NCBI GenBank assembly: GCA_963714155.1
Contig: OY970236.1
Location: 2,418,001-2,482,000 of the forward strand
Direction: 5' to 3'
DNA: 64,000 nt
From: VRUE01 sp963714155
GTDB taxonomy: Bacteria > Actinomycetota > Thermoleophilia > Solirubrobacterales > 70-9
The notes under the pieces: model-generated
What the model was told of the DNA's origin: nothing
Seen by the model: the letters and a program-made list of their open reading frames with translations, nothing else
Database searches by the model: none
In this document: piece after piece, positions 52,011 through 61,235 of the stretch
How the letters are laid out: the number at the start of each line of letters is the position of its first letter
How positions within the stretch are numbered: position 1 is the first letter of the stretch
Position numbers and translations under genes: made by a program

Positions 52011-52683
52011 CGGCTGCCGCCAGTGGAGAGAGGCGCTGGGCGCGTACGCGCTCGGCCACCTCCCCGATGATGAGCGGGCCGGCATCGAGGCCCACCTCGA
52101 GGGCTGCGCTGCCTGCCGGGCGGAGGCCGAGTCGCTGCTCGCGGTCTCAACGTTGCTCCCCCACGCCGACCCAGCCCGGTTTGGCCCGGCGCCGCAGCCA
52201 CCGCCCGCGCTGGGCAAGCGGATCGCTACGACGATCGGTGCCGAGCGGCGGTCGAAGCGCCGCCGGCACCGCCTGCGTTTCGGTCTTGGCTTTGGCGCGG
52301 CGGCCGCCGCGGCGGCCGTGCTGGCGATCTTCGTCCTCTCCGGCAGCAGCGAGAGCAGCCCGGAGCAACACATCGCCTTCCGTGCCCTGCCCGAGGGAGT
52401 CAAGATCGGGGCGACGCTCGAGCCGCAGGCCTACGGAACCGAGATCCATATGTACGTCAAGGGGATCAGCTCGGGCACGCTCTGCCGCGTCTACATGCGT
52501 GGCTCGGCTGGCGAGAACGTCTCGGCCGGCAGCTTCCGCTACCGCTGGGGTGGCGACGACGCCGCAACCCTCAGCGCCGCCCTCGATCTCTCGCGCGCCG
52601 AGGCTCTGGTCGTGCACGCCGGCAAGCGCACCTTCGTCGCCCCGCTCAATCGCGGCGAAGCCAGCGAAGAGGCGAGGAGCTAG
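52000..52683 (+). CDS. zinc-containing membrane anti-sigma factor
   Basis: A 227-residue protein. The N-terminal anti-sigma domain has the HX3CX2C zinc motif (His32, Cys36, Cys39). One transmembrane helix (about 93-118) leads to an extracytoplasmic domain (120-227) that resembles the C-terminal part of RskA. It should hold the upstream sigma factor inactive until a surface signal triggers proteolysis or release. Confidence 0.9.
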   Translation: MKTDGCRQWREALGAYALGHLPDDERAGIEAHLEGCAACRAEAESLLAVSTLLPHADPARFGPAPQPPPALGKRIATTIGAERRSKRRRHRLRFGLGFGAAAAAAAVLAIFVLSGSSESSPEQHIAFRALPEGVKIGATLEPQAYGTEIHMYVKGISSGTLCRVYMRGSAGENVSAGSFRYRWGGDDAATLSAALDLSRAEALVVHAGKRTFVAPLNRGEASEEARS

Positions 52684-53516
52684 GAGCGCTTGCGAGCGGA
52701 GATCGAGGGTGGGACGAGCTCGCGGATCTCGGTCAGCAGCCGCACCGCCAGCTCCCCCGCCTCCTCGCCCGGCTTGGCCTGGCCGTCGCGCGGCTCGAAG
52801 AAGCGGATCCGCAGCCGCGGGCGGCGCGGGAAGCCGGTCAGGTCCGAGGTCCCCTCGATTGCGACGCAGACGATCTTCGCCTCCGGCACCTCGAGCGCGA
52901 GGCGCCCGACGCCGCTGCGGGCGCGCAGGACCTTGCCGCGGGAACGCGTTCCTTCCGGGAAGACACCGATGCAGGAGCCACGCCGCAGTTCCTCGACCGC
53001 TCGCGCAAGTGCTCCGGCATCGCCCGCTTCGCGCTCGATCGGGATTTGGCCCATGCCGTTGAGCACCGGCGCCAGGCCGCGCACCTTCCAGAGGTCCGAT
53101 TTGGCCAGGGCCTTGATCTGGCGACGCCGAATCGCTGAGATCCCGACCATGATCGGGTCCCAGTGGCTGTCGTGATTGCCGACGACCAGCGCCGGTCCGC
53201 TCTCAGGCAGCAACTCCACGCCCTCGGCCCGCAGCCCTCCCCAAAGCGCCACCGGACGACAGACCGCCATCGCCGTGCGGTACATCGGGCTCGGCTCGCG
53301 CTTGGCCCCATCGGGTGTAGTCGAACCCCCTTGCGGGGTAGTGGCCTCCATTGCGAGCGGCACCGTACTCGATCGCACTAAAGCCGCCATGGTCCAGACA
53401 AGGAAAACCATCAAAGTGATCAAAATCACGTATTCGCCTGGCCCGGCGGTCGAAGGTACTCGTCTCGCTTCTGCAGTGACGATCCGCACTTCGAATCCCG
53501 GCTGTATCAATCCCAA
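52680..53516 (-). CDS. 1-acyl-sn-glycerol-3-phosphate acyltransferase (PlsC family)
   Basis: A protein of up to 278 residues from TTG 53516; shorter starts at 53351 or 53285 are possible. It has NHDSHWDP (HX4D catalytic box), GMGQIPIERE and FPEGTRSRG, the PlsC blocks I-III. The long start would add a transmembrane helix (about 30-50). It transfers an acyl group to lysophosphatidate in phospholipid synthesis. It overlaps the anti-sigma gene stop by 4 nt, convergently. Confidence 0.85.
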   Translation of the reverse strand: MGLIQPGFEVRIVTAEARRVPSTAGPGEYVILITLMVFLVWTMAALVRSSTVPLAMEATTPQGGSTTPDGAKREPSPMYRTAMAVCRPVALWGGLRAEGVELLPESGPALVVGNHDSHWDPIMVGISAIRRRQIKALAKSDLWKVRGLAPVLNGMGQIPIEREAGDAGALARAVEELRRGSCIGVFPEGTRSRGKVLRARSGVGRLALEVPEAKIVCVAIEGTSDLTGFPRRPRLRIRFFEPRDGQAKPGEEAGELAVRLLTEIRELVPPSISARKRS

Positions 53517-53525
53517 CTATCTAAA

Positions 53526-53945
53526 GTGTCATCTGTGACGACGCAGAAGCCGCTCGAGCTGATCCTCGCTCGCAACCTGATGTCTGCGCTCTCGACCCCG
53601 GCCTTCCTGGTCGACGAGGGCGGGGTTCTCGTCTTCTACAACGAGGCGGCCGGTGCCCTGCTCGGCAAGCGCTTCGAGGAACTGGGCACGGTCGGCGCCG
53701 AAGAGTGGGGCTCGCTCTTCGGGCCCTTCGACAAAGCCGGCGAGCCGATCCCCTACGACGAGCTGCCCCTGGTCGTCGCGGTGCGCAACGGTCGCCCCGC
53801 CCACGCCGACCTTCAGATCAGCTCCGCCGACGGCACCCGCCACCAGGTCGAGGTCTCGGCTTTCCCGATCCTCACCGCCCACGGCTCGCAGGGCGCGATC
53901 GCGGTCTTCTGGCCGGCGGGCTCGAGCAACGGCGCGGGCCACTGA
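53526..53945 (+). CDS. single PAS-domain protein
   Basis: A 139-residue protein that is almost only a PAS domain (about 15-125): STPAFLVDEGGVLVFYNEAAGALLGKRFEEL and ADGTRHQVEVSAFPI. No effector domain. One base separates it from the MBL gene, so it may sense for, or interact with, that enzyme. GTG start. Confidence 0.82.
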   Translation: MSSVTTQKPLELILARNLMSALSTPAFLVDEGGVLVFYNEAAGALLGKRFEELGTVGAEEWGSLFGPFDKAGEPIPYDELPLVVAVRNGRPAHADLQISSADGTRHQVEVSAFPILTAHGSQGAIAVFWPAGSSNGAGH

Positions 53946-53946
53946 G

Positions 53947-54828
53947 ATGAAGGTCAAGCTCTGGGGCACGCGCGGTTCGATTCCCTCCCCGGGGCCGGAG
54001 ACGATCCGCTACGGCGGCAACACCTCGTGCGTGGGGGTGACCCTCAGCGACGGCTCGATGCTGGCGCTCGACGCCGGTACCGGCATCCGCAGCCTCGGCC
54101 TGGCGCTCGCCAACGAGCCGGCCCGCCTGCACATCCTGCTCACCCACCTGCACCTCGACCACATCCAGGGCCTGGTCTTCTTCGCCCCCGCCTTCCAACC
54201 CCAGACCGAGATCGTGATCTGGGGGCCGACCTCGCCGGAGGCCTCGCTGCGCGATCGCATCGCCCGCTACATCTCGGCGCCGCTCTCGCCGGTCGAGGTG
54301 CGCGAGCTGCCCTGCGACGTCTCCTTCCGCCACTGCCCGCAGAGCGAGTGGGAGATCGGCTCGGCGCGGATCAGCGCCGCTTCCGTCTCCCATCGCGGGC
54401 CGACGCTCGGCTACCGGATCGACGACGGCGACTCATCGCTCGCCTACATCCCCGACCACGAGCCCGCCCTCGGCGCCGACCTCGACGCGCTCGAGGAGGA
54501 CTGGATCTCCGGCCTGGGGCTCGCCCGCAACGCCTCGCTGCTGATCCACGACGGCCAGTACGCCGATGCCGAGTACCCCGACCACGTCGGCTGGGGCCAC
54601 TCCTCGCTCTCCCACGCGCTCTCCTTCGCCCGCCGCGCCGAAGCCGAGCGCACGGTGCTCTTCCACCATGACCCGATGCACTCCGACGAGCGCCTCGACC
54701 AGCTGAGCGAGGAAGCGCGCCAGCACTGGCAGGCGATGGGCGGCAGCGCCGAGGCGATCGAGCTCGCGATCGAGCAAGCCGAATACGAGCTGCCGGCACG
54801 AGCGGTCAGCGCGATTTCCGCAACTTAG
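53947..54828 (+). CDS. MBL-fold metal-dependent hydrolase
   Basis: A 293-residue protein with the metal motif THLHLDH (His67, His69, Asp71, His72), SVSHRGPTLGYRI and YIPDHE. It resembles the YhfI/PhnP-type and c-di-GMP-phosphodiesterase-like MBL enzymes. It is placed directly after a PAS protein. The substrate is unknown. Confidence 0.85.
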   Translation: MKVKLWGTRGSIPSPGPETIRYGGNTSCVGVTLSDGSMLALDAGTGIRSLGLALANEPARLHILLTHLHLDHIQGLVFFAPAFQPQTEIVIWGPTSPEASLRDRIARYISAPLSPVEVRELPCDVSFRHCPQSEWEIGSARISAASVSHRGPTLGYRIDDGDSSLAYIPDHEPALGADLDALEEDWISGLGLARNASLLIHDGQYADAEYPDHVGWGHSSLSHALSFARRAEAERTVLFHHDPMHSDERLDQLSEEARQHWQAMGGSAEAIELAIEQAEYELPARAVSAISAT

Positions 54829-54885
54829 AACCCGGAGTTTTCACACCGCCCGTTTGCCTCCTCCTGCCCGCTACGCTGGCGCGGG

Positions 54886-55500
54886 ATGACGTCGACTCAG
54901 GGCATCGACGCCGCGGTCGAGAGATCTGATCTGGTCAGGGAAGCGCTGGCGACAGCGCAGCGCGCGCATGCCGGTCAACTGCGCCGCGGCAGCGACGGCC
55001 GGCCCTTCATCGACCACCCGGTCGCGGTCGCCGAGCTGCTGGTCAACGAGCGCCAGGGCGACGAGGTGCTCGCCGCGGCGCTGCTGCACGACGTGGTCGA
55101 GAAGAGCGACACCGATCTCGCCGCTGTGCGCGAGCGCTTTGGCGACGTCGTCGCCGAGCTGGTCGGGACGATGACCGAAGATGAGTCGATCCCCTCCTAC
55201 GAGGACCGCAAGGAGGAGCACCGGCGGCGCGTCGCCGAAGGCGGACCGGCCGCGCTGGCGATCTTCGCCGCCGACAAACTGACCAACGTGGCGATGCTGC
55301 GCGAGGCCTACGCGCTGATCGGCGAGGGCGTCAGCGACGAACTCGCGGTCCCGCTCGACCTGAAGATGTACATCTGGGAGGGCGACCTGGAAATGCTCTT
55401 CGAGGAGGCGCCGTCGCTGCGCCTCACCGACAACCTCGCCAACCAGCTGGTGGCCCTTTGGGGCGACCGCTTCAGGAGCGTTCGTTCGCCGTCAGACTGA
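54886..55500 (+). CDS. HD-domain phosphohydrolase, SpoT-HD-like
   Basis: A 204-residue protein with metal motifs HAGQLRRGSDGRPFIDHP, AALLHDVVEKSDTD and AADKLTN, as in the hydrolase half of RelA/SpoT and in small alarmone hydrolases. There is no synthetase domain. It may degrade (p)ppGpp or a related nucleotide (inference). It overlaps the opposite-strand DUF6328 gene by 29 nt. Confidence 0.82.
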   Translation: MTSTQGIDAAVERSDLVREALATAQRAHAGQLRRGSDGRPFIDHPVAVAELLVNERQGDEVLAAALLHDVVEKSDTDLAAVRERFGDVVAELVGTMTEDESIPSYEDRKEEHRRRVAEGGPAALAIFAADKLTNVAMLREAYALIGEGVSDELAVPLDLKMYIWEGDLEMLFEEAPSLRLTDNLANQLVALWGDRFRSVRSPSD

Positions 55501-55960
55501 GCCGCCGCCGCAGCGGCAGCGCGTACCAGAAGGCGACGAAAGCAGCGACGGTGCCGGCGCCGGTGATCACCGTGACGATGCCGCCGAAGAGCACGTCTGT
55601 GATCAACACGATCGCACCCGTCATCGCCATCGCGAGGAAAGCGAGGCCGGCGATCGTGAAACGGTTGGCCAGCTTGATCAGCTCGCGCTTCTGCTGCAGG
55701 CGGAAGGTGACGCGATGGTAGGAAGAGGGCGCGATGAAGAGGATCGCCGAGATCGCGGTGCAGAGCAGGGTGAAGAAGTAGACGTCCTTCTCGAAGGCGT
55801 TGATTTTCGTGAAGTTCTGCTGGAAGGGGACGGCGAGCAGGAAGGCGAAGAGGACCTGGACTCCCGGCAGGGCGACGCGCAGCTCCTGCAGCAGCTCGCC
55901 GAGATTGCGGTCGAGGCGTTCGCTCTCGCTCTCGTCCCTTCCCGACGGGCGTTCCTCCAT
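55472..55960 (-). CDS. DUF6328-type four-helix membrane protein
   Basis: A 162-residue protein from ATG 55960. An acidic cytoplasmic N-terminus (DESESERLDRNLGELLQELRVALPGVQVLFAFLLAVPF) leads to four transmembrane helices. It resembles the DUF6328 family. No function is known. Confidence 0.75.
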   Translation of the reverse strand: MEERPSGRDESESERLDRNLGELLQELRVALPGVQVLFAFLLAVPFQQNFTKINAFEKDVYFFTLLCTAISAILFIAPSSYHRVTFRLQQKRELIKLANRFTIAGLAFLAMAMTGAIVLITDVLFGGIVTVITGAGTVAAFVAFWYALPLRRRLSLTANERS

Positions 55961-55978
55961 CCCTGCACCATAGGGGAC

Positions 55979-57331
55979 GTGAGCACCGCCATCGTCCTCT
56001 TCAACCGCGACCTGCGAGTGCGGGACAACCCCGCCCTGGCAGCGGCGGCGCAGGCCGAGCGCACGGTGCCGCTCTTCGTCCTCGATACGGCGTTGCTCGA
56101 GTCCCGCTTTGCCGCCCCCAACCGGGTCGCCTTCCTGCTCGAGTCGCTGCGCGACCTCGGCGAGTCGCTGCGCGCGGCCGGCGGCCGCCTCTACATACGC
56201 CATGGCGATCCCGTCGCCGAGGCCCTGGCCGTGGCGCGCGACTGCGGGGCCAGCGAGCTGCACGTCAGCGCCGATTGGAGCGCCTACGCGCAGCGGCGCG
56301 AGCAACGCTTGCGCCATGCCTGCGCGGAGGAGCGAGTCGCCTTTCGCACCCACCCCGGCACGACGGTCGTCTCGCCGGGAACGGTGACGCCGGTGGGCGG
56401 CGATCACTTCAAGGTCTTCAGCCCCTTCCACCGGGCCTGGGCGGAGGTGCCGTTGCGGCCGCGGGCGGCGACGCCGCGGCGACTGGCAACGCCCTCGCGG
56501 CTGGCGGTCGGCCGCCTGCCGGCGCTCGACTCGCTGCTGCGCGGGGAGCCCTCCCCGCAACGGGTACCCGGCGGCGAGGGCGCCGGCCGCAAGGCGATGC
56601 GGGCCTTCCTGCGCAGCGGACTCGCGGGCTACGCCGACCACCACGACGACCTGCCCGGCGACGGCACCTCCGGGCTGAGCCCCCACCTGCGCTTCGGCTG
56701 CATCTCGCCGTTGGAGCTGCTGGGCGAGGCCCAGGCGCGGCCGGGCGGCGGCGCCTACGTGCGCCAGCTCTGCTGGCGCGACTTCCACCATCAGGTGCTG
56801 GCCGCCTACCCAGCGCTGCCGCGACGCGACTACCGGCCCCGGGGCGACCGTTGGTCGCGCTCGCGCCGCGCCTTCGAGGCCTGGTGCGAGGGCCGCACCG
56901 GCTATCCGATCGTCGACGCGGCGATGCGCCAGCTGCAACGCGAGGGTCGCATGCACAACCGGGCGCGGATGATCGTCGCCTCCTTCCTGACCAAGGACCT
57001 CTACCTCGACTGGCGCTGGGGCGCGCGGCACTTTTGGGACCTGCTCAGCGACGGCGAGATCGCCAACAACGCCGGCAACTGGCAGTGGGTCGCCGGCACC
57101 GGCAACGACACCCGGCCCAACCGCGTCTTCAACCCGCTGCGCCAGGCTTACCGCTTCGATCCGCAGGGGGATTACGTACGCCGCTACCTGCCCGAGCTGG
57201 AGGCGATCGAGGGCAAGGCCGTACATGAGCCCTGGCGGCTCGACCCCGCCCAACGGCGCCGGCTCGATTACCCGGAGCCGATCGTCGACCACGACGACGC
57301 TGCCGCCGCCTTCCTCGCCCGGCGCACGTAG
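55979..57331 (+). CDS. phr: deoxyribodipyrimidine photo-lyase
   Basis: A 450-residue photolyase from GTG 55979. The N-terminal alpha/beta antenna domain (VLFNRDLRVRDNPAL) is followed by the FAD domain: SGLSPHLRFGCISP, LCWRDFHHQVLA, GYPIVDAAMRQLQREGRMHNRARMIVASFL, LDWRWGARHFWDLLSDGEIANNAGNWQW. These are class I CPD photolyase motifs. It repairs UV-induced cyclobutane dimers. Confidence 0.93.
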   Translation: MSTAIVLFNRDLRVRDNPALAAAAQAERTVPLFVLDTALLESRFAAPNRVAFLLESLRDLGESLRAAGGRLYIRHGDPVAEALAVARDCGASELHVSADWSAYAQRREQRLRHACAEERVAFRTHPGTTVVSPGTVTPVGGDHFKVFSPFHRAWAEVPLRPRAATPRRLATPSRLAVGRLPALDSLLRGEPSPQRVPGGEGAGRKAMRAFLRSGLAGYADHHDDLPGDGTSGLSPHLRFGCISPLELLGEAQARPGGGAYVRQLCWRDFHHQVLAAYPALPRRDYRPRGDRWSRSRRAFEAWCEGRTGYPIVDAAMRQLQREGRMHNRARMIVASFLTKDLYLDWRWGARHFWDLLSDGEIANNAGNWQWVAGTGNDTRPNRVFNPLRQAYRFDPQGDYVRRYLPELEAIEGKAVHEPWRLDPAQRRRLDYPEPIVDHDDAAAAFLARRT

Positions 57332-57340
57332 GATCGGACC

Positions 57341-58018
57341 GTGGGACGGCTTGCGGTGGTACTCGGCAGCAGTGCACTCGGCCCGGGCGGCGATTCGATC
57401 GCCGCGGCCGGCGCCGAGCACGGCGCCGCGATCGTGCAGCGCCACGGCGGCCCCGAGTACGTGCTGCCGCACGAGATCGACCACATCGCCAACCTGCGGG
57501 CGCTGGTCGAGCAGGGCTGCGATCGGGTGCTGGCGATCGCCTCGGTCGGCTCGCTCGACGCCGAGCTGCCGGTCGGCTCGCTGCTCTGCCCCGACGACTT
57601 CATCGCCCTCCACCTCGGTCTCTCGTCCTTCGTCGACGAGCGCGCACACCGGGCGCCGCGCTTCGATCCCGTCTGGCGCGAAGAAGTCCTCGCCGCCTGG
57701 CGCGCCAGTGATGGCGAGCTGCGCGACGGCGGCGTCTACTGGCAGGCGGTCGGGCCACGCTTCGAGACCCCGGCCGAGATCCGCCTGATGGCAGCCCACG
57801 CCGACGTCGTTGGGATGACGATCGCCTCGGAGTGCATCGTCGCCGCCGAGCTGGGGCTCGCCTACGCGGCGATCTGCGTCGTCGACAACCTCGCCAACGG
57901 CATCGGACCCGACCCGCTGGAGATCATCGAGCTGGAAGCGGCGCGGGCCGCCAACGCCCTGCAGCTGCACGACGGCCTCGCCACCGTCCTGCCGCAGCTC
58001 GGCGCCGTCGGGCCGTGA
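57341..58018 (+). CDS. nucleoside phosphorylase, methylthioinosine/MTAP family
   Basis: A 225-residue PNP/MTAP-family phosphorylase. It has VVLGSSALGPGG, HGGPEYVLPHEIDH and VGPRFETPAEI. The 6-position contact is Asn in VVDNLANG, as in 6-oxopurine enzymes, rather than the Asp pair seen in MTAP. It is shorter than typical MTAP (about 270-300). It overlaps the downstream deaminase gene by GTGA, which favours methylthioinosine as the substrate. GTG start. Confidence 0.8.
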   Translation: MGRLAVVLGSSALGPGGDSIAAAGAEHGAAIVQRHGGPEYVLPHEIDHIANLRALVEQGCDRVLAIASVGSLDAELPVGSLLCPDDFIALHLGLSSFVDERAHRAPRFDPVWREEVLAAWRASDGELRDGGVYWQAVGPRFETPAEIRLMAAHADVVGMTIASECIVAAELGLAYAAICVVDNLANGIGPDPLEIIELEAARAANALQLHDGLATVLPQLGAVGP

Positions 58019-59250
58019 GCCCCGGCGGGCTCACCGTGACCAACGCCGTCCTCGACGGCGAGAAGGTCGGCCTGCGCTGCCTCGACGGCAAGATCGCGGC
58101 GCTCGGCCCTGACCTGGTGCCCGAGGCCGGGGAGACGACGATCGACGCCGACGGGGGGACGCTGGTCGCTCCGCTCATCAACGGCCACACCCACGCGGCA
58201 ATGACCCTCTTCCGCGGCTACGGTGGCGATCTGCCGCTGATGCGCTGGCTGCGCGAGATCGTCTGGCCGATCGAGGCAAAGCTCGAGCCCGAAGACGTCT
58301 ACTGGGGCACGCGCCTGGCCTGCCTGGAGATGATCCGCACCGGGACGACGCGCTTCTGGGACATGTACTGGCACCCCGAGGCGACGGCACGAGCGGTCGT
58401 GGACGCCGGCCTGCGGGCGACGATCGGCGGGCCGCTCTTCGACGCCGACGGCAAGACGGAGGCGATGCGCAAGACGGCGCTCGCCAACCTGGACGAGCTC
58501 GCCGACTTCGATCCGGAGATCGGCGCCGCGCTGGCTCCGCACTCGATCTACACGGTCAGCGAAGGGTTGCTGCGCTGGGCCGCCGAGCGGGCGGCTGAGC
58601 GCGAGCTGCCAATCCACATCCACCTTTCCGAGACCGAGCAGGAGGTCGTGGACTGCGTCGAGCGGCACGGGGTGCGGCCAGCCGCCTACCTCGACTGCCT
58701 CGGGGTGCTGAACGAGCGCACCGTCCTCGCCCACGGCGTCTGGCTCGACGCGGAGGAGCTGGCCCTGATCGCCGCGCGCGGCTGCACCGTCGTCACCAAC
58801 CCGGTCGCCAACATGAAGCTGGCGGTCGGCGGCGTCTTCCCCTACCCTGCCGCGCGCAGCGCCGGCGTCAGCGTCGGCCTCGGCACCGACGGGCCCGGCT
58901 CCAACGACTCGCTCGACCTCTTGTCCGACCTCAAGGCCTTCGCCCTGATCCAGCGCCACGCCGCCGGCGACCCCACCGTCCTCCCGGCCGTGGAGGCGTG
59001 GCGGATCGCCACCGGCAGGGCCCGCCTTGGGGCCGGGGAGCCCGCCGACTTCCTGCTCCTACGGACGCCCTCGCCGGAGCTCGGCCTCGGCGACCTGCAC
59101 TCGGACCTCGTCTACGCGGCGAGCGGCTCAATCGTCGACACCACAGTGGTCGGCGGGCGGGTGCTGATGCAGGGCGGCGAAGTTGCGGGCTCGGAGGAGA
59201 TCGTCGCTCGGGCGGTCGAGCGCTCGCGCCGGCTCGGCATCCCGGCCTAG
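58015..59250 (+). CDS. amidohydrolase, methylthioadenosine/S-adenosylhomocysteine deaminase type
   Basis: A 411-residue amidohydrolase from GTG 58015. Metal-binding motif NGHTHAAM, IHIHLSETEQE, LAHGVWLDAEEL, and GLGTDGPGSNDSLDL. These match the MtaD/TrzF group. It deaminates the 6-amino group of MTA or SAH, feeding the 6-oxopurine product to the phosphorylase encoded upstream. Confidence 0.85.
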   Translation: MSPGGLTVTNAVLDGEKVGLRCLDGKIAALGPDLVPEAGETTIDADGGTLVAPLINGHTHAAMTLFRGYGGDLPLMRWLREIVWPIEAKLEPEDVYWGTRLACLEMIRTGTTRFWDMYWHPEATARAVVDAGLRATIGGPLFDADGKTEAMRKTALANLDELADFDPEIGAALAPHSIYTVSEGLLRWAAERAAERELPIHIHLSETEQEVVDCVERHGVRPAAYLDCLGVLNERTVLAHGVWLDAEELALIAARGCTVVTNPVANMKLAVGGVFPYPAARSAGVSVGLGTDGPGSNDSLDLLSDLKAFALIQRHAAGDPTVLPAVEAWRIATGRARLGAGEPADFLLLRTPSPELGLGDLHSDLVYAASGSIVDTTVVGGRVLMQGGEVAGSEEIVARAVERSRRLGIPA

Positions 59251-59314
59251 AACCGCGCTCCACTCCCCCATTGACGCTTAACGCCAGGCGACGCGGGGTA
59301 TAGGCTCGGCCCGA

Positions 59315-60505
59315 GTGCCCAGTGATGAGGTGACTGACCAAGTGTCGAATACCGGGGCCTCCCCCGTCCGCTACGCAAGCGCGACCAAGCGTTATCCGGG
59401 CTCTGTCAAAGCGGCCGTCGAGGAGCTCACGCTTGAGGTCCCGGCGGGTGAGATCTGCGTCCTCGTCGGGCCCAGCGGCTGTGGCAAGACGACGGCGATG
59501 CGGATGGTCAACCGCACGGTCGAGATCACCGAGGGCGACATCTTCATCGGCGAGCACTCGGTACGTGATCGCAACCCGGCGCAACTGCGGCGTGAGATCG
59601 GCTACGTGATCCAGCAGATCGGCCTCTTTCCCCACCGCACGATCGCCGAGAACATCGCCGCCGTCCCCCAGCTGCTGGGCTGGAAGAAGGAGCGCGCCGC
59701 GGCCCGCAGCGCCGAGCTGCTGGCCCTGGTCGGGCTCGACCCCGATCTTGCCGCGCGCTACCCGGCGCAGCTCTCCGGTGGCCAGCAGCAGCGCGTCGGC
59801 GTCGCCCGCGCCCTCGCCGCAGACCCGCTGGTGATGCTGATGGACGAGCCCTTCGGCGCGATCGACCCGATCAACCGTGAGCGCCTGCAGAACGAGTTCC
59901 TGCGCCTGCAGGCGGAGATCGGCAAGACCGTCCTCTTCGTCACCCACGACATCGACGAGGCGATCAAGATGGGTGACCGGATCGCGATCATGCGCGAGGG
60001 CGGCAAGCTCGCCCAGTTCGCAACTCCGGCCGAGCTGCTGATGGATCCGGCCGACGAGTTCGTCGAGGACTTCGTCGGCGCCGACCGGGCGTTGAAGCGG
60101 CTGGCGCTGATGCGGGTGTCCGACATCGACCTCTGGGAGGCCCCGTTGGCCCAAGTCGGCCAGGCGACCGCCGAGGTGCGGGCCAAGCTCGAGGGGGCCG
60201 AGGTCGCCTACCCGCTGCTGGTTGACGAGGCGCGGCGCCCGCTCGGCTGGCTCTCCGAGCGCGACCTCGCCGGCGAGCAGGTGCCGGCCCAGCCCGACTC
60301 GCCGCTCGGCCCCCTGCTCGACCGAGATGACGTGATGCGCGACGCTCTCGCCGACATGCTCCAGGGCGGGGCGCAGTACGCGGCGGTCGCCGACCACGAA
60401 GGACGCATCGACGGCGTGCTCTCGGTCGAGATCATCTCCGAGTTCCTCGTCTCGCCAAAGGCGAAGACCGAGGAGCACCCGGCGACGGAGCGGCCGCATG
60501 GCTGA
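59315..60505 (+). CDS. glycine betaine/choline ABC transporter ATP-binding protein
   Basis: A 396-residue ATPase with Walker A GPSGCGKTT, signature LSGGQQQRVGVARAL and Walker B LMDEPFGAIDPI. The C-terminal part (about 270-370) is a CBS pair, as in OpuCA/ProV proteins that sense osmotic status. It heads a four-gene import operon. A TATAGG at 59299-59304 is 10 bp before the GTG, so the mRNA may be nearly leaderless. Confidence 0.92.
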   Translation: MPSDEVTDQVSNTGASPVRYASATKRYPGSVKAAVEELTLEVPAGEICVLVGPSGCGKTTAMRMVNRTVEITEGDIFIGEHSVRDRNPAQLRREIGYVIQQIGLFPHRTIAENIAAVPQLLGWKKERAAARSAELLALVGLDPDLAARYPAQLSGGQQQRVGVARALAADPLVMLMDEPFGAIDPINRERLQNEFLRLQAEIGKTVLFVTHDIDEAIKMGDRIAIMREGGKLAQFATPAELLMDPADEFVEDFVGADRALKRLALMRVSDIDLWEAPLAQVGQATAEVRAKLEGAEVAYPLLVDEARRPLGWLSERDLAGEQVPAQPDSPLGPLLDRDDVMRDALADMLQGGAQYAAVADHEGRIDGVLSVEIISEFLVSPKAKTEEHPATERPHG

Positions 60506-61235
60506 CGGCCTCCTCGCCGCGGCCGTCGGCGAAGTCGGCAAGGGATTCGTCCAGGAACGCACTTCGGACACGCTGCCCTGCCAGGCGACCGACACGCTCT
60601 TCTGCTGGGACTGGGCATCCGAACACATCGACCGCTACGGAACGCCGACCCTGCAGCATCTCGAGCTGGTCGCGATCTCGGTCCTGACCGGCTTCGTGAT
60701 CGCCTTTGCCCTCGCCCTGCTGGCCCACCGCCACCGCTGGCTGCAACCGCCACTGCTCGCCGGCACGGGTGTCCTCTACACGATCCCCAGCGTGGCCTTT
60801 TTCTTCCTACTGCTGCCGCTGACCGGGCGCGGCGAGGACACCGCAATCATCGCCCTCAGCGCCTACACCCTGCAGATCATCTTCCGCAACACGATGGTCG
60901 GCTTCGCCAACGTGCCCAAAGCGGTGGTGGACGCCGCTAGGGGCATCGGCCAGACCGACCGCCAAATTCTCTGGCGGGTCGAGCTGCCGCTGGCGACGCC
61001 GGAGATCTTCGCCGGTCTCCAGGTGGCGACCGTGAGCACTGTGGCGATTGCCACCCTGGCCGCCTTCGCCGGCGGCGGCGGCCTCGGCGAACCGATCCTC
61101 AAGGGCGGCATCAGCTTCAAGACGAACCTGATCATCGCCGGCGGAATCGCCTTCCTGATCGCGGTCAGCCTCGGCCTGATCCTCTTCGCAGTCCAGCGCT
61201 TCCTGACCCCATGGCGACGCGTGAGGCAGGCCTGA
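60498..61235 (+). CDS. glycine betaine/choline ABC transporter permease (1)
   Basis: A 245-residue permease with five to six transmembrane helices and an EAA loop DAARGIGQTDRQILWRVELPLATPEIFAGLQ. It overlaps the ATPase gene by 8 nt and the second permease by one base (TGATG). Confidence 0.9.
   Translation: MADGLLAAAVGEVGKGFVQERTSDTLPCQATDTLFCWDWASEHIDRYGTPTLQHLELVAISVLTGFVIAFALALLAHRHRWLQPPLLAGTGVLYTIPSVAFFFLLLPLTGRGEDTAIIALSAYTLQIIFRNTMVGFANVPKAVVDAARGIGQTDRQILWRVELPLATPEIFAGLQVATVSTVAIATLAAFAGGGGLGEPILKGGISFKTNLIIAGGIAFLIAVSLGLILFAVQRFLTPWRRVRQA

Noticed and set aside
53960..53990. GGTTCGATTCC resembling a tRNA T-arm
   Set aside because: It is inside the MBL gene (GTRGSIPSPGP) and no acceptor, D or anticodon arm can be drawn.
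55961..57970. Long minus-strand open frame continuing upstream of the DUF6328 gene
   Set aside because: Antisense to the photolyase and phosphorylase; only the last 162 codons are protein-like and have their own start.
59271..59304. TTGACG ... TATAGG as a promoter for the ABC importer
   Set aside because: The spacer is 22 bp, too long for sigma-A; only the -10-like hexamer is mentioned in the gene entry.
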